This document shows positions 8,414 through 18,676 of a stretch of DNA of 64,000 nt, in pieces. The notes beneath the pieces are model-generated. The model searched no databases, was not told the origin of the DNA, and saw only the letters and a list, made by a program, of their open reading frames with translations. The position numbers were made by a program, and so were the translations under genes. Source of the stretch: Gammaproteobacteria bacterium (GTDB lineage: Bacteria > Pseudomonadota > Gammaproteobacteria > Enterobacterales > Neiellaceae); assembly GCA_017425245.1 (NCBI GenBank), contig JAFOOX010000051.1, positions 1 through 64,000 on the forward strand. Direction: 5' to 3'. Within the stretch, counting starts at the first letter, position 1, and each line of letters opens with the position of its first letter.

Positions 8414-9609
8414 GGCTGCCCCCGGATAGTAATGGCACCGATCACCTTGTCACCTTGACTGTTCTGCGAACCGATCTCTACCGCCAACTGACTGGCAAGC
8501 TGAGCCCGCACCTGTTCGAAATCAGCATAATTGCTGCCCTGGGCCTGTACCCGAATCTCACCGACCCGGCGATCAAATCGCAAGCTCTTCAGTTCCAGCC
8601 CTTTGACGGTTTTAAAAGCAGGCGCGGCGGCCCGCAACATGGCCAGAAAATCACCGCCACCACCATCACTGGCGATACTCGCCACCCGGTTCTGCATCAG
8701 AGTACGCAGCTGCTCCGGGCGCGGCGGCTCATCACCAGGAAAGGCCAGCTGGTAGACCTGCTGGCCATGCTGACGCAGCTCAGCGATGGTCTGGCCATCG
8801 CGCCACCAGCTCAGCCCTTTAAACAGCAGCGCCAGCACAAACAGCAGCGCGACCGAAGCAGCTACCGGCAGGTAAGCGACCAAAGGTCCACGCCACTCGC
8901 GTTTGGGGGCATAACCACCGGCAAGCAGGTTGACCTGACGCGACGGCAGGTTGCAGGCCAGCACCCACAGCGGTAGCTCCTCGGGCTGGGCATCAAGAAT
9001 TAGCCCTTCGACCTCGGCCAGCGGCCACTCTTGCCATAGTTGCCAATGGCATTCGCCCTGTTCGGCCAACAGCACTGGCACCACAGCCGGCAGCAACGCC
9101 TCTTCAATGGCCAAGGCCGGTCCAGTCTCAGGGCGAATTAGCCACAGATCATCAAAGGCGATCGCTGCACCGGAAGGCAGGGCCAGGGTATCCGGCAGGA
9201 TCCAGTCGGCGTGCAGGCCACCCTCAGCCAGCCAGCCCAGCCAGGAGCGCAACTGGCTGTGGCGAACGACCATCACCGGCTGCAATGGGCCAGTGCGGGC
9301 CAGTGGCACCAGCTGAAACTGTTCCACATCCTCGGCCAGCGCCTCTTCCAGTTGGTAAGGCAAGGCGCGCAGGGCCAGCCGTGGGTTGCCCGGCGGCAAC
9401 TCCACCTCATGTACCGTGACCTGGGTGCCAGGGACCAGTACCACCAATTTACGCCCACCCGCACGCTCGCTGAGGGTCGCCAGCTCGGCGGCTGTGGGCA
9501 AGACACCACTGCTGATCAGTTCATTGCTGACACTATCCCGTACCAGCCAGCAGACCGGGCTGGTGGGTTGTTCCCCAAGCCTGATGATAAGTTGTTCGCT
9601 CACTGCCAT
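8410..9609 (-). CDS. gspL: type II secretion system protein L
   Basis: GspL links the cytoplasmic ATPase GspE to the inner-membrane platform. The 399-residue sequence has a cytoplasmic actin-like part (residues 1 to about 240), a membrane helix around 245-265 (LPVAASVALLFVLALLF) and a C-terminal periplasmic ferredoxin-like domain. It overlaps gspK by 10 bases and gspM by 4 bases. Confidence 0.93.
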   Translation of the reverse strand: MAVSEQLIIRLGEQPTSPVCWLVRDSVSNELISSGVLPTAAELATLSERAGGRKLVVLVPGTQVTVHEVELPPGNPRLALRALPYQLEEALAEDVEQFQLVPLARTGPLQPVMVVRHSQLRSWLGWLAEGGLHADWILPDTLALPSGAAIAFDDLWLIRPETGPALAIEEALLPAVVPVLLAEQGECHWQLWQEWPLAEVEGLILDAQPEELPLWVLACNLPSRQVNLLAGGYAPKREWRGPLVAYLPVAASVALLFVLALLFKGLSWWRDGQTIAELRQHGQQVYQLAFPGDEPPRPEQLRTLMQNRVASIASDGGGGDFLAMLRAAAPAFKTVKGLELKSLRFDRRVGEIRVQAQGSNYADFEQVRAQLASQLAVEIGSQNSQGDKVIGAITIRGQP

Positions 9610-10616
9610 CCTCCAAAACGGCGCTGGACCACCACCAGGCGGTTGCTGCCATCACGTCGCAGAATCGAGGTAAGACGGAAGCGGGCCCGATCGACCTGGG
9701 CTTCCGCCTCAATCACAAAAAAGTTGCTGGTGACCGTCACTGCCCGCTTTTGGGCGTCGGTCAGCGAGGGGCCCAGCGCATGCATGTCTGGCGATGACAT
9801 AAAGGCCTCAAGGGAATTCCAGCCGGTCTTAGGACGATTGGCAATCAGCTGTTCCGCCTGTGACAGACTCATGGCCGGGGCAAACAGCCCGGCCAGCACC
9901 GCCGCCTGCTCTGGCTGCAGGGTGTTAACGTTGACCAGCACCCCGGCCTGACCGGGGATCACGCAGACCAGCGGTTTGAGGGTGGTAAACAGCTGACTGC
10001 TGACCCCGCGCACCAGTCGCCACTCGCTGACATCAGCCATCAAGCCGTTGGCGGCAACATAAGGCGGATTGCGGCTGCTGTATTCTGCGTCCTCCGCCCC
10101 CAAGCTGCCGCTGATCTGATCGTCGCCGTCGAGCCAGTCGCGGGTCGATTCCGCCACGGTTTCCGCCTCATAACTTTCGATGCCGGCCTGCTCCAGCAGC
10201 TGCTGCAGCATCAGGGTTTCCGCTGGCGCTGTCTCGCGCGGCACCCCCGGCGTGGTGCCGGCCACGCCATTCAGGTTGAAACACCCCTGCAGATCGCGAA
10301 TACGGCCGATGATGATCCCCCCCTCCACCGGGTACTGCTGTTCACCACTGGCCCAGTACTGGCCGAGATGAACGCTGTTGGGGCTATCCTTGAAATCCTG
10401 TTTGAGCACGCGTATGGCGAACTGCTCGGCCCCGAGGGCGTACTGCTGAGCCTGGCTGAAGGTCACCAGGTTCTCGGCGCGACGGATCTGCAGTCCCAGA
10501 CGCTGGGTCATGGTGGCGGCAATCACCATGGCGATGGCCAGCACCAAGAGCACGGTGACAATGGCCAGTCCGCGCTGGCAGCGGAGGCTACTGACCAAAG
10601 TCACCTCCGCTATCAT
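9600..10616 (-). CDS. gspK: type II secretion minor pseudopilin GspK
   Basis: GspK caps the pseudopilus tip together with GspI and GspJ. The prepilin signature is CQRG followed by LAIVTVLLVLAIA, with cleavage expected after Gly; as usual for GspK, the Glu at position 5 is missing. The large globular domain follows. The start is uncertain: ATG 10616 has no good ribosome-binding site, while a GGAGG at 10608-10604 is well placed for a TTG at 10598 that would give a ten-residue leader MVSSLRCQRG. Longer versions reaching 10745 would lie within gspJ's tail and look like out-of-frame translation of its repeats. It overlaps gspJ by 29 bases. Confidence 0.9.
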   Translation of the reverse strand: MIAEVTLVSSLRCQRGLAIVTVLLVLAIAMVIAATMTQRLGLQIRRAENLVTFSQAQQYALGAEQFAIRVLKQDFKDSPNSVHLGQYWASGEQQYPVEGGIIIGRIRDLQGCFNLNGVAGTTPGVPRETAPAETLMLQQLLEQAGIESYEAETVAESTRDWLDGDDQISGSLGAEDAEYSSRNPPYVAANGLMADVSEWRLVRGVSSQLFTTLKPLVCVIPGQAGVLVNVNTLQPEQAAVLAGLFAPAMSLSQAEQLIANRPKTGWNSLEAFMSSPDMHALGPSLTDAQKRAVTVTSNFFVIEAEAQVDRARFRLTSILRRDGSNRLVVVQRRFGGWQ

Positions 10617-11355
10617 CAACGTTGTCGCCGCTACTCTGGCTGCCGCCCTGCTGGCCACCAGCTGCCCGGCTGTCGCCGCTGCCACTGCTGTTTTCCTGCG
10701 GGCTGCCGCCCTGGCCGTCGCCATCACCACTAGGTCCGCCGCCAATGGTGCCCGCTCCCAGCGCCTCCGGCAGCAGTATCAAGCGGGTAACAAGGCCAAA
10801 ATCCTCGCTGTCCAGCGTCACCTCCAGCGCCTGGGGCAACCCGTCGTCCAACCACTGCTCCTGCCATTTGCCACTGGTCCAAAAGCGCAACTTGAAACCC
10901 CGCAAGCCCTCCATCAAGGTCGTGACCCGCGGCTCGCTATTGGCAGCAACGTCAGGATAGAGGGTGGTCAGCCGTTCCAGTTTGCCCTCGCGCAGCCGAT
11001 AGCCCACCCCCTGCACCTCGGCACGCGGCAAACGAGCCTGGGGGTTGCGCCAACCGGTGCGCATAAAGGCGATGCCCATCGCTTCGCTCTCCAGCATCCC
11101 CTCGTCAGCGCGCAGCCACTGATTAGTTGGTGTTTCCTCTCCCAGCCGAACCTGGCGTTGAACCATCTGCATGCTGTCGCGCTCAAGGATGGTCATGGTG
11201 CGCTGCAGCCGGTGTAACTGATCGCCAGCGCTCCTCGAAATATCGTCGCTGGTCTGGATCTGTGATAGCAGGCCGAAGGCGGCCACACTGATCAGGGCAA
11301 AGATGGCTGCAGCGATCAGGAACTCCAGCAGAGTGAAGCCGCTACGACTTCTCAT
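10588..11355 (-). CDS. gspJ: type II secretion minor pseudopilin GspJ
   Basis: GspJ is a minor pseudopilin of the tip complex. The 255 residues begin MRSRSGFTLLEFLIAAAIF, a canonical prepilin leader with cleavage after Gly6 and Glu at mature position 5. The body (to about residue 205) matches the family, but the last 50 residues are low-complexity Gly/Ser/Gln/Asp/Asn. That tail is encoded by 10590-10740 and is unusual. The start overlaps the gspI stop by 4 bases. Confidence 0.93.
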   Translation of the reverse strand: MRSRSGFTLLEFLIAAAIFALISVAAFGLLSQIQTSDDISRSAGDQLHRLQRTMTILERDSMQMVQRQVRLGEETPTNQWLRADEGMLESEAMGIAFMRTGWRNPQARLPRAEVQGVGYRLREGKLERLTTLYPDVAANSEPRVTTLMEGLRGFKLRFWTSGKWQEQWLDDGLPQALEVTLDSEDFGLVTRLILLPEALGAGTIGGGPSGDGDGQGGSPQENSSGSGDSRAAGGQQGGSQSSGDNVDDSGGDFGQ

Positions 11356-11720
11356 GGCCGCCCCCGGTATCCGGTCAGGGCAACCACCGCTGATTCGTCT
11401 TTTTCGCCGATCCGCACCTCAACGGTAACCGCGCGCAGGTCCTTATCGGTAGTCGCCTCCACTTTCTGTTTCCAGTAGAAGGTGCGCCCGCCCATCTCCG
11501 CCTTGCCACTGCGCTCACCGGTGGCTGGCATGCCGCCCTCCAGAGCTACCTCCACCAGGCGGTTGCTGGCGACATAGTTGGCCAAGGTTATCTCTTCCAG
11601 ACTGGTCAGGGAGGTAAGGTGAGTAGCAGTGGCCTGCATCAGCGCAATACCGGCGCTGGCGAAAATGGCCAGTGCGATCAGCACCTCCAGTAGGGTGAAT
11701 GCGGACTGGCGGGATCTCAT
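11352..11720 (-). CDS. gspI: type II secretion minor pseudopilin GspI
   Basis: GspI nucleates the minor pseudopilin complex with J, K and H. It has 122 residues. The leader is MRSRQSA followed by FTLLEVLIALAIF, so the residue before the predicted cleavage site is Ala instead of Gly. Prepilin peptidases can accept Ala at this place but less often. The gene overlaps gspH and gspJ by 4 bases each. Confidence 0.92.
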   Translation of the reverse strand: MRSRQSAFTLLEVLIALAIFASAGIALMQATATHLTSLTSLEEITLANYVASNRLVEVALEGGMPATGERSGKAEMGGRTFYWKQKVEATTDKDLRAVTVEVRIGEKDESAVVALTGYRGRP

Positions 11721-12301
11721 CGCGCCGCCTCAGCATCCTGCTGAGCCAGCGGGTCGAGCAGCACCACATCGCCCAGCTCGGTCACATCAACTCGCCAGCT
11801 CCCAACCACATCAACATGACTGAAAGTGAGGCTAAAGGGTGTGGTGTCGCCACCTGGGGAGACAAGCAGCTGAGGCTCAAACTGCTGCTGTTCCTCCTGC
11901 TGCTCAAACAATGGCTGCTCTTCAAACAACCCGCCCTTTTGGGTCAAGCGGTCGTCGTCGACAAAAGGCAGGTCTTCCAGCTCCAACGCCAGCCGCATGC
12001 CGTCGTCAAGTTGGCGTTCCAGCAAAAAACGGTCGTCATCAAGCGGCTGCCACAACTCCTCGGCGTCGCGCATCACCCACAGGTAGCGGTCCTCCTCCAC
12101 CCGCAGCCCCAACTCATCGCCGCTCATCTCGCTCTCTTCCTGAACCAGCTGGAACAGGGCAACAAAACGCTCGGCCTCGGTCTGCACATCCTGCTCGGGG
12201 CCACTGCGGCCCACCGACAGCATCACCACTGAGGCTGCCAACCCAATCAGGGCGGCAACCAGCAGGATCTCCAGCAGAGTGAAGCCGCGGTAGCCGCTCA
12301 T
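11717..12301 (-). CDS. gspH: type II secretion minor pseudopilin GspH
   Basis: GspH is a minor pseudopilin. The 194 residues begin MSGYRGFTLLEILLVAALIG, with cleavage after Gly6 and Glu at mature position 5. The central part is rich in Glu and Gln (LFEQQEEQQQFEPQ near 130-145), making the globular domain strongly acidic. It starts 3 bases after the gspG stop. Confidence 0.92.
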   Translation of the reverse strand: MSGYRGFTLLEILLVAALIGLAASVVMLSVGRSGPEQDVQTEAERFVALFQLVQEESEMSGDELGLRVEEDRYLWVMRDAEELWQPLDDDRFLLERQLDDGMRLALELEDLPFVDDDRLTQKGGLFEEQPLFEQQEEQQQFEPQLLVSPGGDTTPFSLTFSHVDVVGSWRVDVTELGDVVLLDPLAQQDAEAAR

Positions 12302-12304
12302 CGC

Positions 12305-12748
12305 TTACTGGAACTCGCCGATATTCCAGTTACCAATATCAGTCGCCTCACCTTCACCACCTTCCTGGCCGTCGACGCCAAAGGTGAAGAGGTCATAGCG
12401 TTTGCCCTTCTGGCCCGGCTGCTGGTATTGGTAGTCGCTGCCCCACGGATCCTGCGGCAGACGCTTGATGTAGCCCCCCTCCTGATAGCGGCGCGGCTCA
12501 GGGGCACTGGACGGCTTTTCGACCAGTGCCTGCAGCCCCTGCTCGGTAGTGGGGTATACACCGTTGTGCAGCTTGTACATGTCGAGCGCCCCTTCCAGGG
12601 CAGTGATATCCGAGATCGCCTTCTGGCGATCAGCCTGTTCTTTATTGCCCATCAGGTTGGGCACCACCAGGCTGGCGAGAATGCCGAGGATGACGATCAC
12701 AATCATCACCTCAAGTAGGGTGAAACCGCGGTTGTTGCCAGTTGTCAT
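12305..12748 (-). CDS. gspG: type II secretion major pseudopilin GspG
   Basis: GspG builds the periplasmic pseudopilus that pushes substrates through the secretin. Its 147 residues contain the leader ending NNRG, then FTLLEVMIVIVILGILASLV, and the well conserved NGVYPTTEQGLQAL and DPWGSDYQY segments that form the calcium-binding region. It is preceded by 33 bases after gspF, the largest gap in the operon. A GGAGATAAGACC ribosome-binding site precedes the ATG. Confidence 0.96.
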   Translation of the reverse strand: MTTGNNRGFTLLEVMIVIVILGILASLVVPNLMGNKEQADRQKAISDITALEGALDMYKLHNGVYPTTEQGLQALVEKPSSAPEPRRYQEGGYIKRLPQDPWGSDYQYQQPGQKGKRYDLFTFGVDGQEGGEGEATDIGNWNIGEFQ

Positions 12749-12781
12749 GGTCTTATCTCCAAGGTCAGGGTCAAGGGCCGG

Positions 12782-14014
12782 TCACTTACCGACCAGATTA
12801 TTAAGTTCAAGAATCGGCTGGAGGATGGCGACCACAATAAACAACACCACCCCGGCCATCAGTACCAGCACCAGCGGGCCGAGCAGCCCCATGGCGATAG
12901 TCATCAAGGTATCGAACTCGCGCTCCTGGTTATCGGCCGCTCGCCCCAGCATCTGTTCCAGTTCACCGGAGCGCTCGCCGCTGGCAACCATGTGCAGCAT
13001 CATCGGCGGAAACATGCGGGTTTCGGCCAGTGCAGCGCGCAAGCTCGCCCCCTCGCGCACTCGGGCCACCGCCTGGGCGGTAGCATCGCGCATCGGCAAA
13101 TAGGCCAGCACTCCGGCACCAATGGCCATCGCCTCCACCAGCGGTACCGCGCTGGAGACCAGAATCGACAGGGTGCGAGCATAGCGGGCGGTATCCATGC
13201 CACGGGTGACCTTGCCGATGGTCGGCAGGTTAAGCAGCACCCGGTGATAGCGGTGGCGCACGCTCGGCTTCTTCAGCGCCTGTTTCCAGCCAGCCAGCCC
13301 CAACATCAGGGCACCAACCAGCAGCAGTCCCCAGTCGCGGACAAAATCTGAGATATGGATGAGGATGCGGGTGGTCAAAGGCAGGGTGCTACCCATATGG
13401 TCGAACTGGGCAACCACCTTGGGCACCACCACCGCCAGCAGCAGAGCGATAACACCCGAGGCGATCACCAGCAGGATCACCGGATAGACAGTGGCCTGAA
13501 TCACCTTGCTGCGGGTGATCTGCTTCTGCTCCATGTAATCGGCCAGACGGTTAAGCACGGTATCCAGATGGCCCGATTTCTCACCCGCAGCCACGGTGGC
13601 GCAGAACAGCTCATCAAAGGCTTGGGGGTACTCGCGCAGGCCATTGGCCAAGGTGTACCCCTCCAGCACCTTGCCACGCACCGACATCACCATGGATGAC
13701 AATCGCGGCTTTTCGCACTGTTCGGCCACCGCCTTAAGGGCCTCTTCCAGCGGCATCGCCGCCTGCACCAGAGTCGCAAGCTGGCGGGTGATCAGCGACA
13801 AGTCGGCCACCGCAAAGCCACGGCTCATGCTGAAACCACGTTTGCCACCGCTGCTCACCGCGCGGTCGGCTTTCTGCACCGCAAGTTCGACCGTCAACGG
13901 CGACAGGTTGCGGTCACGCAGCAGGGCACGCACCTGACGGGCGCTGTCGCCCTCAATCAGACCCTTTTTCTGCTTTCCGGCGCCATCAAGGGCGCGGTAT
14001 TCGAACACCGCCAC
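12782..14014 (-). CDS. gspF: type II secretion inner-membrane protein F
   Basis: GspF is the polytopic core of the assembly platform. The 410 residues contain two homologous T2SSF domains (about 70-195 and 270-400), each followed by hydrophobic helices, ending in the LGPLVLVLMAGVVLFIVVAILQP-type helix. It begins 3 bases after the gspE stop with MAVFEYRALDGAGKQKKG, the conserved family start. Confidence 0.95.
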   Translation of the reverse strand: MAVFEYRALDGAGKQKKGLIEGDSARQVRALLRDRNLSPLTVELAVQKADRAVSSGGKRGFSMSRGFAVADLSLITRQLATLVQAAMPLEEALKAVAEQCEKPRLSSMVMSVRGKVLEGYTLANGLREYPQAFDELFCATVAAGEKSGHLDTVLNRLADYMEQKQITRSKVIQATVYPVILLVIASGVIALLLAVVVPKVVAQFDHMGSTLPLTTRILIHISDFVRDWGLLLVGALMLGLAGWKQALKKPSVRHRYHRVLLNLPTIGKVTRGMDTARYARTLSILVSSAVPLVEAMAIGAGVLAYLPMRDATAQAVARVREGASLRAALAETRMFPPMMLHMVASGERSGELEQMLGRAADNQEREFDTLMTIAMGLLGPLVLVLMAGVVLFIVVAILQPILELNNLVGK

Positions 14015-14017
14015 CGT

Positions 14018-15553
14018 TTACTCCTCGCGTGTCACCCGCAACACCTCTTCCAGCGAGGTGATGCCGGTCAGCACCTTGTCGATACCGTCCTGACGGATAC
14101 TGGGGGTGAAGGGGCGGACATGACGCTCCACCCTCTGCTCACCGGCGCCACTGTGGATCAGGTCGCGCACAGTGTCGTCGACAATCAGCAGCTCATGAAT
14201 GCCGGTACGGCCACGATAACCACTGAAGTTACACTTGGGGCAGCCTTTGGGGTTGTAGATGGTGACCACTTGATTACCGGTGATCCCGAGCATATGACGC
14301 TCGGCCGGGGTCGGCTCGTGGGGTTCACGGCAGTGTGGGCAGAGAGTACGCACCAGCCGCTGGGCCAGCACCGCGAGCAGCGAACTGGAGAGCAGGAAAG
14401 GCTCGATGCCCATGTCCTGCAGACGGGTAATTGAGCCGGCGGCCGTGTTGGTGTGCAAGGTGCTGAGCACCAGGTGACCAGTGAGCGACGCCTGCACCGC
14501 GATCTGCGCCGTTTCCAGGTCGCGGATCTCACCGATCATCACCACATCCGGGTCCTGACGCAGAATGGCGCGCAGGCCACGGGCAAAGGTCATGTCGACG
14601 CGCGGGTTAACCTGGGTCTGGCCGATACCGTCGAGGTCATACTCGATCGGGTCTTCCACCGTCAGGATGTTGCGGTCGCGGGTGTTGATGCGCGACAGAC
14701 CGGCATAGAGGGTGGTCGATTTCCCCGAGCCGGTGGGGCCGGTAACCAGAATGATGCCGTGAGGGCGGTTGACCAGTTCGGCAAAGCGGATGCGATTGGC
14801 CTCGGTCATCCCCAGCTGTTCAAGGTCGAGGCGAGCGGCGTTCTTGTCGAGCAGACGCAGCACGGCGCGTTCGCCGTGGGCCGAAGGCATGGTCGAGACG
14901 CGCACGTCTACCGCCCTACCGCCAATGCGCAGCGAGATACGCCCATCCTGCGGCACCCGCTTCTCGGCGATATCCAGCCGCGCCATCACTTTGATACGGG
15001 AAACCAGCAGGGCCGACAGCTGGCGATTGGGGCGTAGCACTTCGCGCAGCACACCATCGACCCGGAAGCGGATCACCAGCGCCTGTTCGAAGGTCTCGAT
15101 ATGGATGTCGGACGCCCCTTCCTTGATCGCCTCAGACAACATGGCGTTGATCAGCTTGATGATCGGCGCGTCGTCTTCGCTCTCAAGCAGATCTTCGGTC
15201 TTGGGCAGCTCGTCAGCGAGGGTGAACAGATCCATCTCGCTGCCGAGGTCTTCCATCAGCTGCTTGGCTTCGCTCGAGTCGCGCTGATAGAGGGCGGTGA
15301 GATGGGCAACAAAGGCCTCAGGTTCCAGCCGCTCAACAGTCAACGGTCGTCCGGCAAAGCGCCGCACTTCGGCAATCACGGTGGGCGTCAGGGTGCCGCT
15401 GTAAAACAACTTGGGCTGCTCGTCGATCAGCTGAATCAGGACGTTGTGACGCTTGGCGAAGGAGAACGGCAAGCGCAGGCGTGGCAGGCTGGCTACCAGC
15501 GCCCCCTCATCCAGCTCGCCGCTGCCGATCATCGACTCCAGCTCGGCGCTCAT
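14018..15553 (-). CDS. gspE: type II secretion ATPase GspE
   Basis: GspE powers pseudopilus assembly from the cytoplasmic face. The 511 residues hold the Walker A motif [10 protein letters not shown] (about 273-282), an Asp box, Walker [11 protein letters not shown] (about 336-345), the His box STLHTNTA, and a tetracysteine zinc site CPHC...CPKC (about 408-445). The N-terminal domain is the one that contacts GspL. The start overlaps the gspD stop by 4 bases. Confidence 0.96.
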   Translation of the reverse strand: MSAELESMIGSGELDEGALVASLPRLRLPFSFAKRHNVLIQLIDEQPKLFYSGTLTPTVIAEVRRFAGRPLTVERLEPEAFVAHLTALYQRDSSEAKQLMEDLGSEMDLFTLADELPKTEDLLESEDDAPIIKLINAMLSEAIKEGASDIHIETFEQALVIRFRVDGVLREVLRPNRQLSALLVSRIKVMARLDIAEKRVPQDGRISLRIGGRAVDVRVSTMPSAHGERAVLRLLDKNAARLDLEQLGMTEANRIRFAELVNRPHGIILVTGPTGSGKSTTLYAGLSRINTRDRNILTVEDPIEYDLDGIGQTQVNPRVDMTFARGLRAILRQDPDVVMIGEIRDLETAQIAVQASLTGHLVLSTLHTNTAAGSITRLQDMGIEPFLLSSSLLAVLAQRLVRTLCPHCREPHEPTPAERHMLGITGNQVVTIYNPKGCPKCNFSGYRGRTGIHELLIVDDTVRDLIHSGAGEQRVERHVRPFTPSIRQDGIDKVLTGITSLEEVLRVTREE

Positions 15554-17628
15554 GGCTGCTCCTGGCTCTGGCTCAGCGGCTTGGCTTTAAGCTCTGGCGG
15601 AATCGGCGCACTGCCATCCACCGACTGGCCATACTCAGGCAGTACCGGGCCGGTTTGCGGCATAAAGCGGATATCTTGTTGCTCTTTCTGCAACTGGTAA
15701 GCGCGGATGTAGTTGTACTTGCGCTCACTCAGGTAGCTCATGGTCGCTTCATCACGCACGATCGACGGACGGATAAAGACCATCAGGTTGCGCTTCTTCT
15801 TGCTCGAATTGGTGCTGGTGAACAGCTCGCCAAGCAGCGGAATATCGCCCAGTAGCGGCACCTTGGAAACACTCTCCTGAGCGTCTTCGTCGATCAGGCC
15901 ACCGAGCACCACGGTGCCGCCATCATCGGCCATCACCGTCGTTTTCATCTGGCGTTTGTTGATGGTGATATCAACAGCAGTGGCCCCGGCAATGCCGGAC
16001 ACCTCCTGCTCGATCTCCATCTGCACAGCGTTGCCTTCATTGATCTGCGGTGTCACCTTGAGCTTGACCCCCACTTCCTGGCGGCTGATGGTCTGGAAGG
16101 GATTGCTGTTGCTGCTGGAAGCGGTGGAACCAGTGAGGATCGGCACCTCCTGACCGACAATGAAATAGGCTTCCTGGTTGTCGAGGGTGGTGATCGACGG
16201 CGTGGCCAAGATGTTGGAGTTGGTCGAGGTTTTCACCGCCTGCACTACTGCCGCCCAGTCATCCTTAATCATGCCGACCATCACCCCATTGATGGAGCCG
16301 AGCACCGAGGCCAGCAGGGTGTAATCACCAGCGGTATCCGGGTTCTGGGTAATTAACTCACCTTCAGAATTGAGGATGGATGAACCCTTCACATCCTGAG
16401 CATCTTTCTGGCCGGCCCACAGCTGTGACACCGGCGCCTGACCGGTGCCCTGCCACTGCTGGATACCATATTCGGGCGAGATCCACTGCACCCCGAAGTT
16501 GAGGCCATCGCCCTCCAGCACTTCGACAATCATCGCCTCCACCAGCACTTGGGCGCGGCGGATATCGAGCTGGCGAATCACCCCTTCCAGCGAACGCATC
16601 ATGTCCGGCTGGGCGGTGATCACCAGCGAGTTGGAGCCTTCGTGGGCCTCGATGGAGATGTCAGTGCGACCAGCGCTGCCACGGGTTGCCGCCTGGCCCT
16701 GGGTGGTGACGCCACCTTTGTCCTGAGCGATGGTCTGGCTCACCCCTTTGAGCACCGTCACCATATCTGGCGCCTTGGCATACTTGAGGTAGAAGACCCG
16801 GGTGTTGCCGGTGCTTTCCAGCTCGCTATCAAGACGGCGGATCAAGTCGATCACCCGCGCCCGCGCCTGCGGCTCACCGGAAACCAGCACGGCGTTGATG
16901 CGCTCGTCGGCTACCACCTTGGGCTTGAAAAATTCAGGGGTGGCATCCTGCTTACCCTGCTGACGGATCAGTGAATCGACAATACGTACCAGTTCGGCGG
17001 CCGAGGCAAACTGCAGGCGGACGATCTCCACCTCCTGATCACCAGCCTTGTCCACCAAGCGCACGATCTCCACCAAGCGGTTTACGACAGCGGCCCGACC
17101 GGTGACCATGATGACGTTGGAAGGATCGTAGTGAACCACGTTGCCGCCACCAGCATTGTCATTGAGCTGACGCAGCAACGGCGCCAGATCTCGCACCGAG
17201 ACGTTACGCACCGGCACCACCCGAGTAATAAACTCATCGCCAGCACCCGAGTCATCGTTGACGACCGGAATGGCCGCCGCTTTGGCGTCCTTGCTCTTGA
17301 TCACCTTGAGGACGTTGTTGTCCATCTCGACCACGGCATAACCGTAGACTTCCAGCACATTGAGGAAGAACTGGTAGTACTGCTTCTCGTCCAGCAGGTC
17401 ATAGGAGCGGACGTTGACCTTGCCACGGATGGTGGGGTCAACAATGATGGTTTTGCCCAAGCTCTTGCCGACAATGTTGATGAACTCTTCCAGTTCGGTG
17501 CCCTTGAAGTTGGGCGAAAACTGGGTCGCAGCCACCGGCAGGGCCAGCGCCAGCCACAGGCCAGCAGCGGCAGCACGCCAAATGGCGCGGCGGGACAGGG
17601 TGTTCAGCGAAAAGGTCAACAGGCTCAT
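15550..17628 (-). CDS. gspD: type II secretion secretin GspD
   Basis: GspD forms the outer-membrane channel. With the chosen start it has 692 residues: a signal peptide ending PVAATQ, then domains N0-N3 (the N1-N3 NTD repeats about 110-400), and the secretin core from about 430 including [10 protein letters not shown] and [15 protein letters not shown] preferred ATG 17628 because GGAAG precedes it and it yields a normal signal peptide. An ATG at 17697 would add 23 residues and overlap gspC by 23 bases. The C-terminal S-domain for pilotin binding is short. Confidence 0.95.
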   Translation of the reverse strand: MSLLTFSLNTLSRRAIWRAAAAGLWLALALPVAATQFSPNFKGTELEEFINIVGKSLGKTIIVDPTIRGKVNVRSYDLLDEKQYYQFFLNVLEVYGYAVVEMDNNVLKVIKSKDAKAAAIPVVNDDSGAGDEFITRVVPVRNVSVRDLAPLLRQLNDNAGGGNVVHYDPSNVIMVTGRAAVVNRLVEIVRLVDKAGDQEVEIVRLQFASAAELVRIVDSLIRQQGKQDATPEFFKPKVVADERINAVLVSGEPQARARVIDLIRRLDSELESTGNTRVFYLKYAKAPDMVTVLKGVSQTIAQDKGGVTTQGQAATRGSAGRTDISIEAHEGSNSLVITAQPDMMRSLEGVIRQLDIRRAQVLVEAMIVEVLEGDGLNFGVQWISPEYGIQQWQGTGQAPVSQLWAGQKDAQDVKGSSILNSEGELITQNPDTAGDYTLLASVLGSINGVMVGMIKDDWAAVVQAVKTSTNSNILATPSITTLDNQEAYFIVGQEVPILTGSTASSSNSNPFQTISRQEVGVKLKVTPQINEGNAVQMEIEQEVSGIAGATAVDITINKRQMKTTVMADDGGTVVLGGLIDEDAQESVSKVPLLGDIPLLGELFTSTNSSKKKRNLMVFIRPSIVRDEATMSYLSERKYNYIRAYQLQKEQQDIRFMPQTGPVLPEYGQSVDGSAPIPPELKAKPLSQSQEQP

Positions 17629-17674
17629 TGGGCGCTTCCAGTTGAGGGGCCGATGCATGGAAAAACGGCCGGAA

Positions 17675-18676
17675 TCATGGCGCATAGGGTTCATCAACCA
17701 CCATTTCCGGTGGTTCCTCTTCCACTACAGTCGCGTCGGGTTCATAGGCCGGGGCAATATCGGGATCGCCCTCAGCAGCCTCACTGGCACCAGGGTCCGG
17801 CAAGGCAAAATTGATGTCGTACTGCTGGCCGTCCCGGACCACGGTCAGCGCCACCTGATCCATCTCGCCGAGCTTGTTAATAATACCCATCGCCTGCTGC
17901 AGATCGGTCAGATCCACACCGTTCATGGCGATCGCCAAGTCATTGGGCTGCAGGCCGAGCGAGGTGAACAGCTGCGGATCCATGCCCGGATTGATACGCC
18001 AGCCCTGCAAGCCATCGCCATCGCGCACCGGGGATACGCGCAGGTAATCGCTGAGACGAGCCATGGCAGCACCGGGATTGCTGCGCAACTCGCGACGCAT
18101 ATCACCCAGCGGGTTGAGTGCGGCGGGGGTGGTGTCGCGTGATGGCGGCAGTGCTTCAGCCGTGCTCTCAACCCGGCGGTACTCTTCGCCGTCAAGCATC
18201 AGTGCCTCTTCGATCCCGCGGTTCATGATAATCACCCGGTCACGCAAGATCTGACGAAGGGTGGCGGTAGTACCTTCGACCTGATCACCGATACCGTAGG
18301 TCGCTTGCTTACCTTGATGTTCGATGATGGCGGCACCGCGGATCTGCGGATCACTGGCAACAATACCGGTAAGCTTGAGGCGAAGGGTCGTCTTGGGAGC
18401 ATCGACCGTAGCGCGCACCACCGGCTGGCTGGCCACCACCAACTGACCAAACAGGGGCACATCGCGCGCTTCACCCAAGCCTTCCTCCTGTTTGCCGGTG
18501 GCCACCACCTGCGGCTGCCAGGCAAAAGGCACAGGCGCGCGAGGCACCAGCAACCAGCTGATGCGAGCCAGCAGCAGCAGCGAGGCCAACAGCAACAGAG
18601 CGGTCAGCCCCAGCGCCAAACGGCGGTGCGGCAGTTGGTCAAAGGCGCGCTGAAACGACGCCAACAGATCCATCAT
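17675..18676 (-). CDS. gspC: type II secretion system protein C
   Basis: GspC connects the inner-membrane platform to the secretin. The 333-residue protein has a cytoplasmic N-terminus, a membrane helix (about 20-45), a periplasmic HR domain that binds GspD N0, and a C-terminal PDZ domain (about 215-300, GLQPNDLAIAMNGVDL). The last 30 residues are Pro/Glu rich. It is the first gene of the operon, with the promoter expected in 18677-18935. A second ATG is at 18673. Confidence 0.94.
   Translation of the reverse strand: MMDLLASFQRAFDQLPHRRLALGLTALLLLASLLLLARISWLLVPRAPVPFAWQPQVVATGKQEEGLGEARDVPLFGQLVVASQPVVRATVDAPKTTLRLKLTGIVASDPQIRGAAIIEHQGKQATYGIGDQVEGTTATLRQILRDRVIIMNRGIEEALMLDGEEYRRVESTAEALPPSRDTTPAALNPLGDMRRELRSNPGAAMARLSDYLRVSPVRDGDGLQGWRINPGMDPQLFTSLGLQPNDLAIAMNGVDLTDLQQAMGIINKLGEMDQVALTVVRDGQQYDINFALPDPGASEAAEGDPDIAPAYEPDATVVEEEPPEMVVDEPYAP

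Noticed and set aside
10617-10745. Upstream extension of gspK to an ATG at 10745
   Set aside because: The extra residues (Ala/Arg-rich) are the gspJ low-complexity tail read in another frame and put 60 residues before the prepilin cleavage site.
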